The notes under the pieces: generated by a model | Database searches by the model: none | What the model saw: only the letters and a program-made list of their open reading frames with translations | Told to the model about the DNA's origin: nothing | Shown here: positions 35,619-43,596 of the stretch, piece by piece | Layout: each line of letters begins with the position of its first letter | How positions within the stretch are numbered: the stretch's first letter is position 1 | Origin: a virus | Length of the DNA: 64,000 nucleotides | IMG/VR virus record: IMGVR_UViG_3300042731_004843 | Span: 44,146 to 108,145 of that record | Reading direction: 5' to 3' (one strand) | Program-made: the position numbers and the translations under genes

Positions 35619-35652
35619 TAGGATAGGGGCGTAGGCCGTGCAAGGTATTAAC

Positions 35653-35946
35653 ATGTCGGCGTTTTATCAGGAGATCGAGAAGATCGCGGCTCAGGCCAGG
35701 TCTTCTACTAGCGTGTGGTCGTCCAAGACAGTTGGGGCGGCCCGCTCTAAGTCTACCGGGCAGCAGACTGCCAAGGCGCCGACCACTCCTAGCAGCCTAA
35801 ACGTCAAGATCCCCTCGCCCGGTAAATACGGGCCGAGACAAAACTACTCTCAACCGAACGTCGTGACCGCACCTCCGGCCAACCCCATGCAGGGAGCGGG
35901 AGCACGCAATACCCCGCCACCTAATGTGGTTTTCGGTGTGCGGTAA
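35653..35946 (+). CDS. Small disordered virion-type protein
   Basis: ATG at 35653 (AAGGT upstream) is preferred over GTG at 35638 because the N-terminus MSAFYQEIEKIAAQ then matches that of the gene at 45805 (DYSAFHGEIEKIAADN). The 97-residue product is rich in Ser, Thr, Pro and Asn and probably unfolded alone. Its stop lies 14 bases before the next ATG. Function unknown. Confidence 0.65.
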   Translation: MSAFYQEIEKIAAQARSSTSVWSSKTVGAARSKSTGQQTAKAPTTPSSLNVKIPSPGKYGPRQNYSQPNVVTAPPANPMQGAGARNTPPPNVVFGVR

Positions 35947-35959
35947 CAAGGAGGCCCAA

Positions 35960-37309
35960 ATGGAGTTCACGCTTCAAGAGCTCGTTCAGCAGACGCTGGC
36001 CGAAGCCGAAAATCGGGTAAAGACGGCCGCGGCCGCCAAGCCCGAGGATGAGAAGCAGGGGTCTCCGGCTAAGACGGATCCTTCGAACACTCCGAGCACT
36101 GCTCCGGAGCGTAACGAGGAAGGTATCAGCGAGAAGACCGCCACGGCGTTCGTGGAGAAACTAGCGAGCGCGGTGCAGTACCTCAACGAGAACTACCTCG
36201 AGAAGGATGCCGTCGGCAAGCCGGAGCCACCAACAGCCCACACCCCGCCACAGGCGGACTCGGGCGTCGGGGCGGGCAAAGGCACCGGCGCCATGCCTAC
36301 CAACGTGGACAAGCCCACTTCTGGTATGCAATCTGAGGAGACTGGCCAGGCCACTCCTCAGCAGCAGCCGCCAACCAACCCCGGACAAGACGTCAAGTCC
36401 CCCGGGCAGGTGAATCCAGCCACCGCCATGCAGACGGACATGAATGACCGTCCCGGCGGCTCGGAAGACTGGACCAACACGGACAAGATGAAGCAGGCAG
36501 GTCTGGCTGCATTGCGTGAGGCAGCAGCCAGTCAGACGAAAGAGGCCAAGGTCTACGACGTCGCTGCCAAAAAGGGCCTGGGCAGGGTCGGTCAGCTGTT
36601 GTCCGGCTCTCGCGCAAAGGGCCTGAAGCTGATGGAGCAGATGGGTGGGGCAGCCAAGGGCGCAGCCAAGTCTGAGGCCCGCAAGGTAATGGCCACCAGG
36701 GCCGGTGCCGGTGGCCTAGCTGCTGTAGGTGCCGGAGCGGCCGCTGCGAAGAAGCTCAAGGGCAAGAAAGACGAGTCCACCAAGGAAGCCCAAGTAGCTC
36801 GCATCCTCGACATCATGAGCAAGATGGCGGCGGACGCGGAGAACCCGGCAAAGATCGGTGCTAAGGCGACCAACCCGCACCAGTCCAGCCCGGAAGGGGC
36901 ATCTGAGTCCGAGAAGGACGTGCCCTCCCAGCCGGGAGAAGTGTCCAAGCAGGAATCGATGGTCGGCTCCAACCAGTCGGCTATCGACTACACCAAGGGT
37001 CAAGCGAAGGCCGTGGCCAAAGCACGGATGCGTGAGGTTCTAGACGAACCAGCTCAGAAGAAGTCGACGGACCCGGTCCTTCATAACAACCTCACTGCTA
37101 CTGGCAAGGCCGGTGTGAAGATCGCATCGCCCGAAGCCGGAGCGGCAGCGAGGGCCCTCCTCGAGAAGATCGCGGAGGAAGGGGCAAGCCCAGATGCAGG
37201 CCCCGAGCAGAAGGAGAGAGCTTCTAAGCTGCAGGAGCTCTTGCAGAATCGTCAGGAGTCCCAGCAGGGGGCCCTGGAACCCAACATGCCCGTTAGCGGC
37301 GGGTACTAG
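35960..37309 (+). CDS. Alanine-rich scaffold/core-type protein
   Basis: ATG at 35960 has a perfect AAGGAGG five bases before it; the frame upstream overlaps the previous gene and is a shadow. The 449-residue product alternates disordered Pro/Thr segments with helical Ala/Lys segments (AAAAKKLKGKKDESTKEAQV) and has K-x-A motifs (VKTAAAAK, EKTATAFV, VKIASPEA). Together with the gene at 34980 it could form the prohead core. The assignment rests on composition and position. Confidence 0.6.
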   Translation: MEFTLQELVQQTLAEAENRVKTAAAAKPEDEKQGSPAKTDPSNTPSTAPERNEEGISEKTATAFVEKLASAVQYLNENYLEKDAVGKPEPPTAHTPPQADSGVGAGKGTGAMPTNVDKPTSGMQSEETGQATPQQQPPTNPGQDVKSPGQVNPATAMQTDMNDRPGGSEDWTNTDKMKQAGLAALREAAASQTKEAKVYDVAAKKGLGRVGQLLSGSRAKGLKLMEQMGGAAKGAAKSEARKVMATRAGAGGLAAVGAGAAAAKKLKGKKDESTKEAQVARILDIMSKMAADAENPAKIGAKATNPHQSSPEGASESEKDVPSQPGEVSKQESMVGSNQSAIDYTKGQAKAVAKARMREVLDEPAQKKSTDPVLHNNLTATGKAGVKIASPEAGAAARALLEKIAEEGASPDAGPEQKERASKLQELLQNRQESQQGALEPNMPVSGGY

Positions 37310-37318
37310 GAGGACGCC

Positions 37319-37702
37319 ATGAGCAAAGAGAAGATCAGTGCAGCCCAGGCGGCTCAGGTCTACTCGGAGGTCCCGGGCGTACTTCGTGCCCTAGCTTCCG
37401 AGCGTGATGAGCTGCTCACCAAAGTAGCCGGCCTTCAAGAGAAGGTAACGGAGTACGAGGAGCGCGACCGCATCGAGAAGATCGCTCGAGCCATGGAGGA
37501 CAAGGGCATCGACCCGAGCACTTCCCTGGTGGAGAAGAGCGAGAGGATCAAAGAGGCCGCGCAGAAGGGCAGATCACTCGACGCTATCGAAGAGGCTGTC
37601 GAGATGACCGCTCCTAATGGCGAGCTGGCAAAGCTCGCTGAGGAGAGGCCGGGTAACGGTGTGTCTCAGCTTGAGGCTTACCTGACGGACGCCCAGTCCT
37701 AG
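37319..37702 (+). CDS. Small coiled-coil protein before the capsid genes
   Basis: A 127-residue product, SD TAGGAGG. A long helix with heptads (ALASERDELLTKVAGLQEKV, then TEYEERDRIEKIARAMEDKG) dominates. It includes the EKIA form of the recurrent motif. A scaffold or assembly-chaperone role would fit, but is not shown. Confidence 0.65.
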   Translation: MSKEKISAAQAAQVYSEVPGVLRALASERDELLTKVAGLQEKVTEYEERDRIEKIARAMEDKGIDPSTSLVEKSERIKEAAQKGRSLDAIEEAVEMTAPNGELAKLAEERPGNGVSQLEAYLTDAQS

Positions 37703-37730
37703 CAGCGACACGAACTGAGGGAGAAATCCG

Positions 37731-38180
37731 ATGGCAAACATTCACTTCGAGCTGGTCACCGAACTTCAGGGACTGATTCGCCGGGACTTTACCCTGGCGG
37801 ACAAGGCCCTGGCGAACCCGAACAACACGAACCCGCTGATCGATGGCGAGTTCCTGAGCCTCGATGCCGCGTACCATCTGGTACGTGCTGCCGATGGCGT
37901 GCTGGCATTCGCGCACTTCATGGAGCGGGGACGCTTCGACGTGCAGGCCTTGGGCAAGACCATGGTTCTGTTCGGCGGGACCTACGAGGCGGACACTCGC
38001 GTGTTCACCGCAACCGGCCTCACCCTGGGCGGCAAGCTCCAGGTCAGTGCGTCCGTAACTGTCGACGGCAAAACCAAGTCTGGAGTCGCCAACTACGCCG
38101 CAGGCGAGGTTGTTGGCTACGTGACGCGGCTGCCGGCAAACAACGGCGGGAAGCTCCGCTTCCTGCAGACCATGGTCTAG
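37731..38180 (+). CDS. Putative head decoration or minor capsid protein
   Basis: A 149-residue product with SD GAGGGAGA, immediately before the capsid gene. The C-terminal half is beta-rich with regular strands (KLQVSASVTVDGKTKSG, EVVGYVTRLPANNGGKL), as in capsid cementing proteins. It lacks K-x-A motifs, unlike most of its neighbours. Placement and fold pattern support decoration; no signature motif exists to confirm it. Confidence 0.55.
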   Translation: MANIHFELVTELQGLIRRDFTLADKALANPNNTNPLIDGEFLSLDAAYHLVRAADGVLAFAHFMERGRFDVQALGKTMVLFGGTYEADTRVFTATGLTLGGKLQVSASVTVDGKTKSGVANYAAGEVVGYVTRLPANNGGKLRFLQTMV

Positions 38181-38231
38181 TCCACGGCTAGGCACAGCGA
38201 GGACCAAACCAAGGTACCAAGGAGAAAAACC

Positions 38232-39353
38232 ATGAGCGTTCCCGCAAGAGTACTGAATGACCTCTTTTCCCAGAAGCTGGGCACCAGCGAGGGGAAGGAA
38301 AAGATCGCGGAATACGCAGGCACCTACATTCGTGACCGGCTGCGTGAAGTCAGCTTTGCGCGCAAGATTCTGCCCCCGCAGATGGTCACCCGTGCGGACT
38401 GCCAGCGTTCCGTCAACCACGACACCCTGGTGAAGATCATCGACGTCGAGCCCAAGAGCCGCGCGATGGCCATCACCTTCCGCGGTCAGCCGACCGCACG
38501 GTTCATCCGCGCTCCCAGGGCGGAGGTTCCGTTCTTCACCGTCTCGAGCGAGAAGTTCGAGAAGACCGAGCAGGAGCTCCTGGCCTACGAGATGCCGATC
38601 ACCAAGGTGATCGAGGACAACTCGGTCAAGGACATCCAGGAGATCGAGGACCGTGAGTTCACGATCCACATCGAGGCGGCTGTCCAGGCCCTCCAGGCGG
38701 AGGCCAATGGCGGCGTCACGACCACCCTGAATGCCACGTCGGTTCAGGCCGGTACCGTGGTGGAGTTCTCGGTGCGCAAGGGTGAGCTGGCCCGCAACGC
38801 CACCACCGATGACGGCACCGTCTATCCGGTACAGAGGCCGGACTTCGTCAACCTCTTCAAGCTGTTGGACGGCAACAGGCTGCGCGCGGAGATGGTTCTC
38901 ATCACCGAGGTGGACTGGGACGACATCCTACAGTGGACCGTTGAGGATTTCGGTGACCGCGTCCAGTCCGAGACGACGGTGGACGGCTACAAGTACAACC
39001 TGCTTTTGGGCCGGGCGTACTGCCGCACCATCAAGACGGACATCCTTCGTCCAGGCAACATCTACTGCTTCACCAAGCCGGACTTCTTTGGCCGGTTCTT
39101 CATCCTGAACAACACCAAGTTCTACATCGACAAGATCGCGAACCTGATCACGTGGCAGTCCTGGGAGGACATCGCCATGTCGGTCATCAACATCGCGTCG
39201 GTGCGGAAGGTGGAGCTGTACTCGGGTGACGCGACATCCAACGACGCCGATGGTATCCTCTCTTCGGTCATCCCCGTGGACGAGGAAGATCTAGGCGCTG
39301 AGAACAACCGAGTCGATTCCGGCCTGGTGTTCCCGGGTGTCGAGGTCTTCTAG
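38232..39353 (+). CDS. Major capsid protein
   Basis: A 373-residue product with SD AAGGAG, followed by a strong terminator. Codon choice is more uniform and C-ending than in neighbours, as expected for a highly expressed gene. FARKILPP near residue 45, the long helical spine-like segment VKDIQEIEDREFTIHIEAAV, and the C-terminal beta-rich region agree with an HK97-fold capsid subunit. Position after protease, scaffold and decoration candidates is the standard head gene order. It appears to lack a long N-terminal delta domain, consistent with separate scaffolds. Confidence 0.8.
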   Translation: MSVPARVLNDLFSQKLGTSEGKEKIAEYAGTYIRDRLREVSFARKILPPQMVTRADCQRSVNHDTLVKIIDVEPKSRAMAITFRGQPTARFIRAPRAEVPFFTVSSEKFEKTEQELLAYEMPITKVIEDNSVKDIQEIEDREFTIHIEAAVQALQAEANGGVTTTLNATSVQAGTVVEFSVRKGELARNATTDDGTVYPVQRPDFVNLFKLLDGNRLRAEMVLITEVDWDDILQWTVEDFGDRVQSETTVDGYKYNLLLGRAYCRTIKTDILRPGNIYCFTKPDFFGRFFILNNTKFYIDKIANLITWQSWEDIAMSVINIASVRKVELYSGDATSNDADGILSSVIPVDEEDLGAENNRVDSGLVFPGVEVF

Positions 39354-39398
39354 TCCTCTGGCTTAGTCCTAACGGACTGCCGTGGGCAAGACCACATG

Positions 39399-39433
39399 GG
39401 CGCCGGCGTCGCTATGGCGCCGGCGCCTTTTTT
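39399..39433 (+). terminator. Rho-independent terminator after the capsid gene
   Basis: GGCGCCGGCG (39399-39408) pairs perfectly with CGCCGGCGCC (39418-39427) across a 9-nt loop and is followed by six T. Strong, and placed 45 bases after the capsid stop. Confidence 0.92.
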
Positions 39434-39446
39434 CTAGGAGGAGACA

Positions 39447-40094
39447 ATGGCCGAAGTAGCCAAGAAAGACACCAAGCCAGCCTTCCAGGTAGTGAATACT
39501 GTCCGCCGGGTAGGTACTAGGTTGCACCGCGCTCTGTCCCCACGGCGCCAGCGGTGGCAGCTCTGGGTTGCCGGCCAACGGCTTCTCCGGAACAAGAGGC
39601 TGCCGTTGACGGAAGAGCAGTTCCTCAAAGAGAGGGACCATCTCCATAAGCTGGTACTGAGCGGCAAGGCGGCCGTGATCACCCCGGACAACGTCAAGGT
39701 CACTACCACGCCGGATGGGCGCTACGTGCTGACCAAGATGGGGACAGGGGCTACCAAGCTACTGGAGCAAGGGGAAGTCCCTGCATGCTTTGGCGAGAAG
39801 AAGGTAGCGAAGCCTCAGCCAAAGCCGGCACCCGCTCCAGAGACCCCAGCGGAGGAATGGCCCAAAGAAGAGCTGCCCAAAGCAGAGCCGGAGGAAGCCT
39901 CTGACCCCAAGAGCCAGGACCTGACGGCGTTGCCAGGTATTGGTGGTGGTCGGGCAAAGAAGCTGGAAGGCGTCGGGGTCACCGCCTACTCTCATGTAGT
40001 AGAATGTGGTGTCGCCGGCATGATGGAGATCCTCGGCATCACGAAGGACGTGGCTGAAGAGATCGTGGCGGCGGCCACCAAGCTGGACAGCTAG
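39447..40094 (+). CDS. Helix-hairpin-helix protein, head/neck region
   Basis: A 215-residue product, SD AGGAGG. The N-terminal half is basic; a Pro/Glu-rich linker (PKPAPAPETPAEEWPKEELP) leads to a C-terminal helix-hairpin-helix pair (LTALPGIGGGRAKKLEGVGV, then MMEILGITKDVAEEIVAA) of the kind that binds DNA without sequence specificity. In the capsid neighbourhood such a module may contact packaged DNA or the portal channel. Confidence 0.7.
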   Translation: MAEVAKKDTKPAFQVVNTVRRVGTRLHRALSPRRQRWQLWVAGQRLLRNKRLPLTEEQFLKERDHLHKLVLSGKAAVITPDNVKVTTTPDGRYVLTKMGTGATKLLEQGEVPACFGEKKVAKPQPKPAPAPETPAEEWPKEELPKAEPEEASDPKSQDLTALPGIGGGRAKKLEGVGVTAYSHVVECGVAGMMEILGITKDVAEEIVAAATKLDS

Positions 40095-40103
40095 GAGACG
40101 ACC

Positions 40104-40406
40104 ATGGCCAAAGTCAAGTACACCGAAAAGGGCGGTTCCGGAGTCAGCGTGATGCGCTGGCGCGTGCTGCCAAACGGTAAGATCTTGGACCCACGCGGCA
40201 ACGTGCGGGCGCAGCTGCCTGACGATGTGGCGTACAGCCGCGCAGCCAAGCGGCTGGCCGATAGGGGCGCCCTGTCCATCGAGGGGTACACGCCAGCCAA
40301 AAAGACTAGCCCGGTACCAGCTCCGAAGAAGGACCCAACCAACAAACAGGTGGGCCCAGAACCGGAAAGTCCGGAGAAGAAGGACAAAAAGAAGTCGGGC
40401 AAGTAG
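40104..40406 (+). CDS. Small basic protein
   Basis: A 100-residue product. The folded-looking N-terminus (MRWRVLPNGKILDPRGNVRA) is followed by a Pro/Lys-rich tail ending in KKDKKKSGK. No family recognised. Spacing and SD (AGGAGACG) fit the operon. Confidence 0.65.
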   Translation: MAKVKYTEKGGSGVSVMRWRVLPNGKILDPRGNVRAQLPDDVAYSRAAKRLADRGALSIEGYTPAKKTSPVPAPKKDPTNKQVGPEPESPEKKDKKKSGK

Positions 40407-40421
40407 TCCGCTGAGGCGCTC

Positions 40422-40937
40422 ATGGCACCCGAGCTACAAGGCCTGGAGGGTATCCCCGGGGTGAGCGACGTCTTCAGCTCGTTCATCCAGACCGTCCGGT
40501 TATTCACTAGGGACCATCCCCAGTTGAACCGGCTGGTAAAGGGGGAGGAATCGTCCGACCGTATGGTCGCGTGGGCGATTCAGGACTTTCTGAGTGACTT
40601 CGCCGGTACCCCTCCCCCGCTGGGCTACATGACTCTGGAGCAGCTGTTCGATCAGCACCTTCAGGCCTTCGCCCTTCGAGGGACCACGGTAGCCTTGCTA
40701 CAGTCCGTCGGCATTCTACAGACCCGCAACCACCTGCAATTCTCTGATGGCGGCATCAGTGTGGGGGTATCCGATAAAGCGCCCATGCTGATGCAGTGGA
40801 TCCGCGACTTCCAGAATAAATACGAGCAGCAGAAACTGCAGATCAAAGTGTCCATGAACATCCAGCAGCTTCTGGGAGGACACAGCGGAAGTCACAGCGA
40901 ATATTTTTTTACCAACGGGTGGTATGGGGTTTATTGA
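40422..40937 (+). CDS. Hypothetical virion-block protein
   Basis: A 171-residue product. The central region (FSSFIQTVRLFTRDHPQLNR and QDFLSDFAGTPPPLGYMT) is helical and hydrophobic. The last 15 residues (HSEYFFTNGWYGVY) are encoded by an AT-rich stretch that leads into the HNH gene and may be altered by that insertion. Position suggests a neck or head-completion protein; not proven. Confidence 0.65.
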   Translation: MAPELQGLEGIPGVSDVFSSFIQTVRLFTRDHPQLNRLVKGEESSDRMVAWAIQDFLSDFAGTPPPLGYMTLEQLFDQHLQAFALRGTTVALLQSVGILQTRNHLQFSDGGISVGVSDKAPMLMQWIRDFQNKYEQQKLQIKVSMNIQQLLGGHSGSHSEYFFTNGWYGVY

Positions 40938-41006
40938 ACAATGGTAAGTACGATAATGGTTGCTATCCTTGCTGTGCAGTCGTACGCTACTTCTATGGAG
41001 GTAGCT

Positions 41007-41774
41007 ATGGCAAAAGTACGCTTGGATCATGGGCTGATCGTACGTCTTTACCAAGAGGGTAAGTCTGCTGCTGAAGTGGCAGTGGCGGCAGGTTGCTCGA
41101 AACCTGGGGTGCTTCATGTGTTACGTCTACACGAAGTGCCACTTCGTGTAGGGGCTAAAAGATCAGATACGGAGAGGCGTCTAGGGTTTCAGCCGACGAA
41201 GACGTGGGTACTCTCTCTGCTACAAGAAGCGGATAGCGCAAAGCAGGCAGCAGAAAAAGCCAACGTCCCGTACTCTACATTTATCGACTGGATGGACAAA
41301 TTGGACGTCTCTCGGGCCCCCTGGCGCGGTGGGCCCAGAAGCGGCAATGCGCGCAGACAAGAGATCCCCATCGAGGAGGCGATTGCACTTTCCAATGAAG
41401 GCACGCCGTATGCGGAGCTCGCTGCTCGCTACGGCGTTTCCTACGGAGTTGTCTGCCGCCGGATGAAGGATGCCGGCCACGTGTCACCCAAAAACAAGCA
41501 GACCAAGCACTCCCAGTTCCGCCACGTACAGGTGCAGAAGCGTCGGGTTCTGAACGAGTTAGGCATTACTACCTGTCAGATTTGTGGCGAGAGCAGGTCC
41601 CTGGACTATTCTCACATCGTGGCTGATAGGGACGGCGGGCCTATCGCCGCCGACAATTGTCTTGTTTTGTGTCCTTCGCACCATCGATTTTTCGATAGCG
41701 ATTCCCTGACGTCGGCCGAATGGCGTAAGATTTCTCGCAAGGTATTGGCGGCAAGGAAGAAGTACGCCGTTTAG
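41007..41774 (+). CDS. Free-standing HNH endonuclease with HTH modules
   Basis: ATG at 41007 with GGAGG five bases upstream; the frame to 40941 is unsupported. The 255-residue product has helix-turn-helix-like repeats (LYQEGKSAAEVAVAAGCSKP and LSNEGTPYAELAARYGVSYG) and a C-terminal HNH domain: CQIC near 190, DYSHIVADRDGG, NCLVLCPSHHRFFD. This layout is typical of phage homing endonucleases that spread by cutting relatives lacking the gene. Upstream DNA (40900-41000) is AT-rich, unlike its neighbours, consistent with acquisition. An unconvincing promoter-like GATAAT lies at 40959. Confidence 0.85.
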   Translation: MAKVRLDHGLIVRLYQEGKSAAEVAVAAGCSKPGVLHVLRLHEVPLRVGAKRSDTERRLGFQPTKTWVLSLLQEADSAKQAAEKANVPYSTFIDWMDKLDVSRAPWRGGPRSGNARRQEIPIEEAIALSNEGTPYAELAARYGVSYGVVCRRMKDAGHVSPKNKQTKHSQFRHVQVQKRRVLNELGITTCQICGESRSLDYSHIVADRDGGPIAADNCLVLCPSHHRFFDSDSLTSAEWRKISRKVLAARKKYAV

Positions 41775-41783
41775 GAGGACGAG

Positions 41784-42248
41784 ATGGCCTATACAGGCAG
41801 AACGTTCGACAACATCGAAGAGCTGACGGACTACCTAAACGGCATCGTCCTCGGCAAATCTTTTTTGGCCAGCTCCAAGGTGTATGGCCTAAATGCGCTA
41901 ACCCTGATCATCAATGATGGTGGGGTAGATCGCACAGTCACGTTTTCCGATCCCAGTGAGCAGGGGCTGTCCCCAAAAGAGATCTTGGATCAGATCTACG
42001 CTACGCACGCCAACCTCGGGTCCCCGAATGTGGGCTTTCGTAGCTACGGCCATGCATCGCCTCCCAAAGTGTCTCTGGCTGTCTTCACCGCTAGCTATAC
42101 TGTGGACAAAGACGGTACGGCCAACACTATTCTGGGATTCTCCACCACGGTCGACACAGTGGTAGGAGCAAGTGCCGTGGTACAAGCTGATATCGTTTCC
42201 ATCACCAGGTCTGATGAGGGGAACAAGTTCTATCTGGTGCACGCGTAG
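41784..42248 (+). CDS. Stand-alone copy of a sheath-inserted domain
   Basis: A 154-residue product, SD TAGGAGG. NALTLIINDGGVDRTVTFSD followed by GLSPKEILDQI and the closing GTANTILGFS match, in the same order, a domain of the tail sheath (TLTLKVSVNNGPAQEFTFSD, GLSATAVKDQI, GTANSILGFN). It may decorate the sheath or another tail part. No catalytic features. Confidence 0.7.
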   Translation: MAYTGRTFDNIEELTDYLNGIVLGKSFLASSKVYGLNALTLIINDGGVDRTVTFSDPSEQGLSPKEILDQIYATHANLGSPNVGFRSYGHASPPKVSLAVFTASYTVDKDGTANTILGFSTTVDTVVGASAVVQADIVSITRSDEGNKFYLVHA

Positions 42249-42258
42249 GAGGGTCACG

Positions 42259-43587
42259 ATGAGTGATAGAGCGCTGTATGACGTCCTCACGGAAGGCACT
42301 CCCACGGAGATACCATGGGACAGGGCGGCCGCGCACTTCGTCAAGCTGAAGATCGCCTCTGGCGGACTCCTACCGGAAGACATCGATGAGCTGGAGGAGA
42401 TCACCAAGAAGGCCAAGGCGGAGGAGAAAGCCGCACCCCCATCCCCGACCGTGTCCGTCTCCAAAGATGACCTGGATAAGGCTGTCCAAAAGGGCATTCT
42501 GTCCGGCACCCGCAGTGCTGTGAGCGGAGATATCTCCCGTGCAGCACTAGTAGGCCGTAAGCGTGGGGAACGTGTGGGTAAGAATGTCGGTACCGCAGCA
42601 GGTATCGTGGGCGGCGGCCTTCTTGGGAGACGGCTTTTTAGGGGCGGCCCAACTGGTACCCTCGGTGGAGCAGCCCTAGGGGCTCTGCTAGGGCACGGCA
42701 CAGGTAAGGCTGTCGGGGAAGAAGTAGACCGAGCCAAGATCAGGGCTCGAGCTAAAGGCGCAGCCATCGAGAAGACCTCGGACTTCGACTCCGAAAAAAC
42801 GGGGCAGGACAAGGTCATTGAACTCTTGATGGCGAAGAAGGCCGAGATCTCCAAGCAGGCCCAGGATGAACCGCAATCCGGCCCACAGGACAACGAGGGC
42901 ATCCCGGTAGAGGCACCGGTGGAACCGACCACAGAACCCATGCAGTCCCCCGATGTCCTCGAGGCATTTCTAGTGGCGCAGCAAAAGGCCAATGAAACTG
43001 AGTTCTTCAAGCAAAAGGCCGAGGAAGCTCAGATGGTGGCAGAGCAAGCCACCGAAGCAGCCGAACAGGCCCAAGCTACCGCCGAGCAGGCTCAACAAGC
43101 CGCTGACATGCAGGCTCAAGAAGGTGCCATGCGTGAAGAGGCCAACGCCCAGCAGATGGCCACGACACAACAGCAGGCCCAAATGGCCTCCCAAGATGCC
43201 GTAACGGCCCGTAATGAGTCGCTTATGGCCCAGCAGCAGAACATCCAGATGAGGCAGGCTGTAACGGACTTCCGCCAAGCCCTGATGAACCTCATCTCGC
43301 AAGATCCCACGCAGATGGTCCCGCCCCCGATAGCTCCGACCGGGCCAATACCTGGGGCAGAGCAAGCCGCAGCAGGACCACCCGCAGAAGCAGGCCCACC
43401 AGGTACTCCGGCAGAAGGCGGACAGCCGGGAGAGATGCCTCCAGGGCCACCAGAAGCCGCAGGACCGGCCGCACCACCTGACCTGGGCGGACAACCGCCG
43501 GCAGGACCACAAGGCCCTCCAGGGCCACCTCCGGGCCCTCCAGGAGCACCACCAGCTGGACCACCGGCAGGACTACCCCAGGGATAG
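42259..43587 (+). CDS. Glycine-zipper, coiled-coil and collagen-like protein
   Basis: ATG at 42259 with GGAGGG five bases upstream. The 442-residue product has four parts: an N-terminal helical domain, a glycine zipper (TAAGIVGGGLLGRRLFRGG and LGGAALGALLGHGTG), a long Gln/Ala coiled coil (EEAQMVAEQATEAAEQAQAT) and a Pro/Gly tail of collagen type (GPQGPPGPPPGPPGAPPAGP). K-x-A forms occur (SKQAQDEP). It could be a long, membrane-interacting virion protein. Unknown family. Confidence 0.7.
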   Translation: MSDRALYDVLTEGTPTEIPWDRAAAHFVKLKIASGGLLPEDIDELEEITKKAKAEEKAAPPSPTVSVSKDDLDKAVQKGILSGTRSAVSGDISRAALVGRKRGERVGKNVGTAAGIVGGGLLGRRLFRGGPTGTLGGAALGALLGHGTGKAVGEEVDRAKIRARAKGAAIEKTSDFDSEKTGQDKVIELLMAKKAEISKQAQDEPQSGPQDNEGIPVEAPVEPTTEPMQSPDVLEAFLVAQQKANETEFFKQKAEEAQMVAEQATEAAEQAQATAEQAQQAADMQAQEGAMREEANAQQMATTQQQAQMASQDAVTARNESLMAQQQNIQMRQAVTDFRQALMNLISQDPTQMVPPPIAPTGPIPGAEQAAAGPPAEAGPPGTPAEGGQPGEMPPGPPEAAGPAAPPDLGGQPPAGPQGPPGPPPGPPGAPPAGPPAGLPQG

Positions 43588-43596
43588 GAGAAGACG

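Noticed and set aside
37614-38669. 351-codon minus-strand frame over capsid genes
   Set aside because: Antisense shadow of the decoration and capsid genes; no SD and no protein-like motif.
41898-43010. 370-codon minus-strand frame
   Set aside because: It lies antisense to two well-supported genes (41784-42248 and 42259-43587) with good SDs; composition is a mirror of their codon bias.
42259-43587. Repeats in the Pro/Gly and Gln/Ala parts as a CRISPR or tandem array
   Set aside because: They are protein-level low-complexity repeats in one frame; no regular DNA repeat-spacer pattern.
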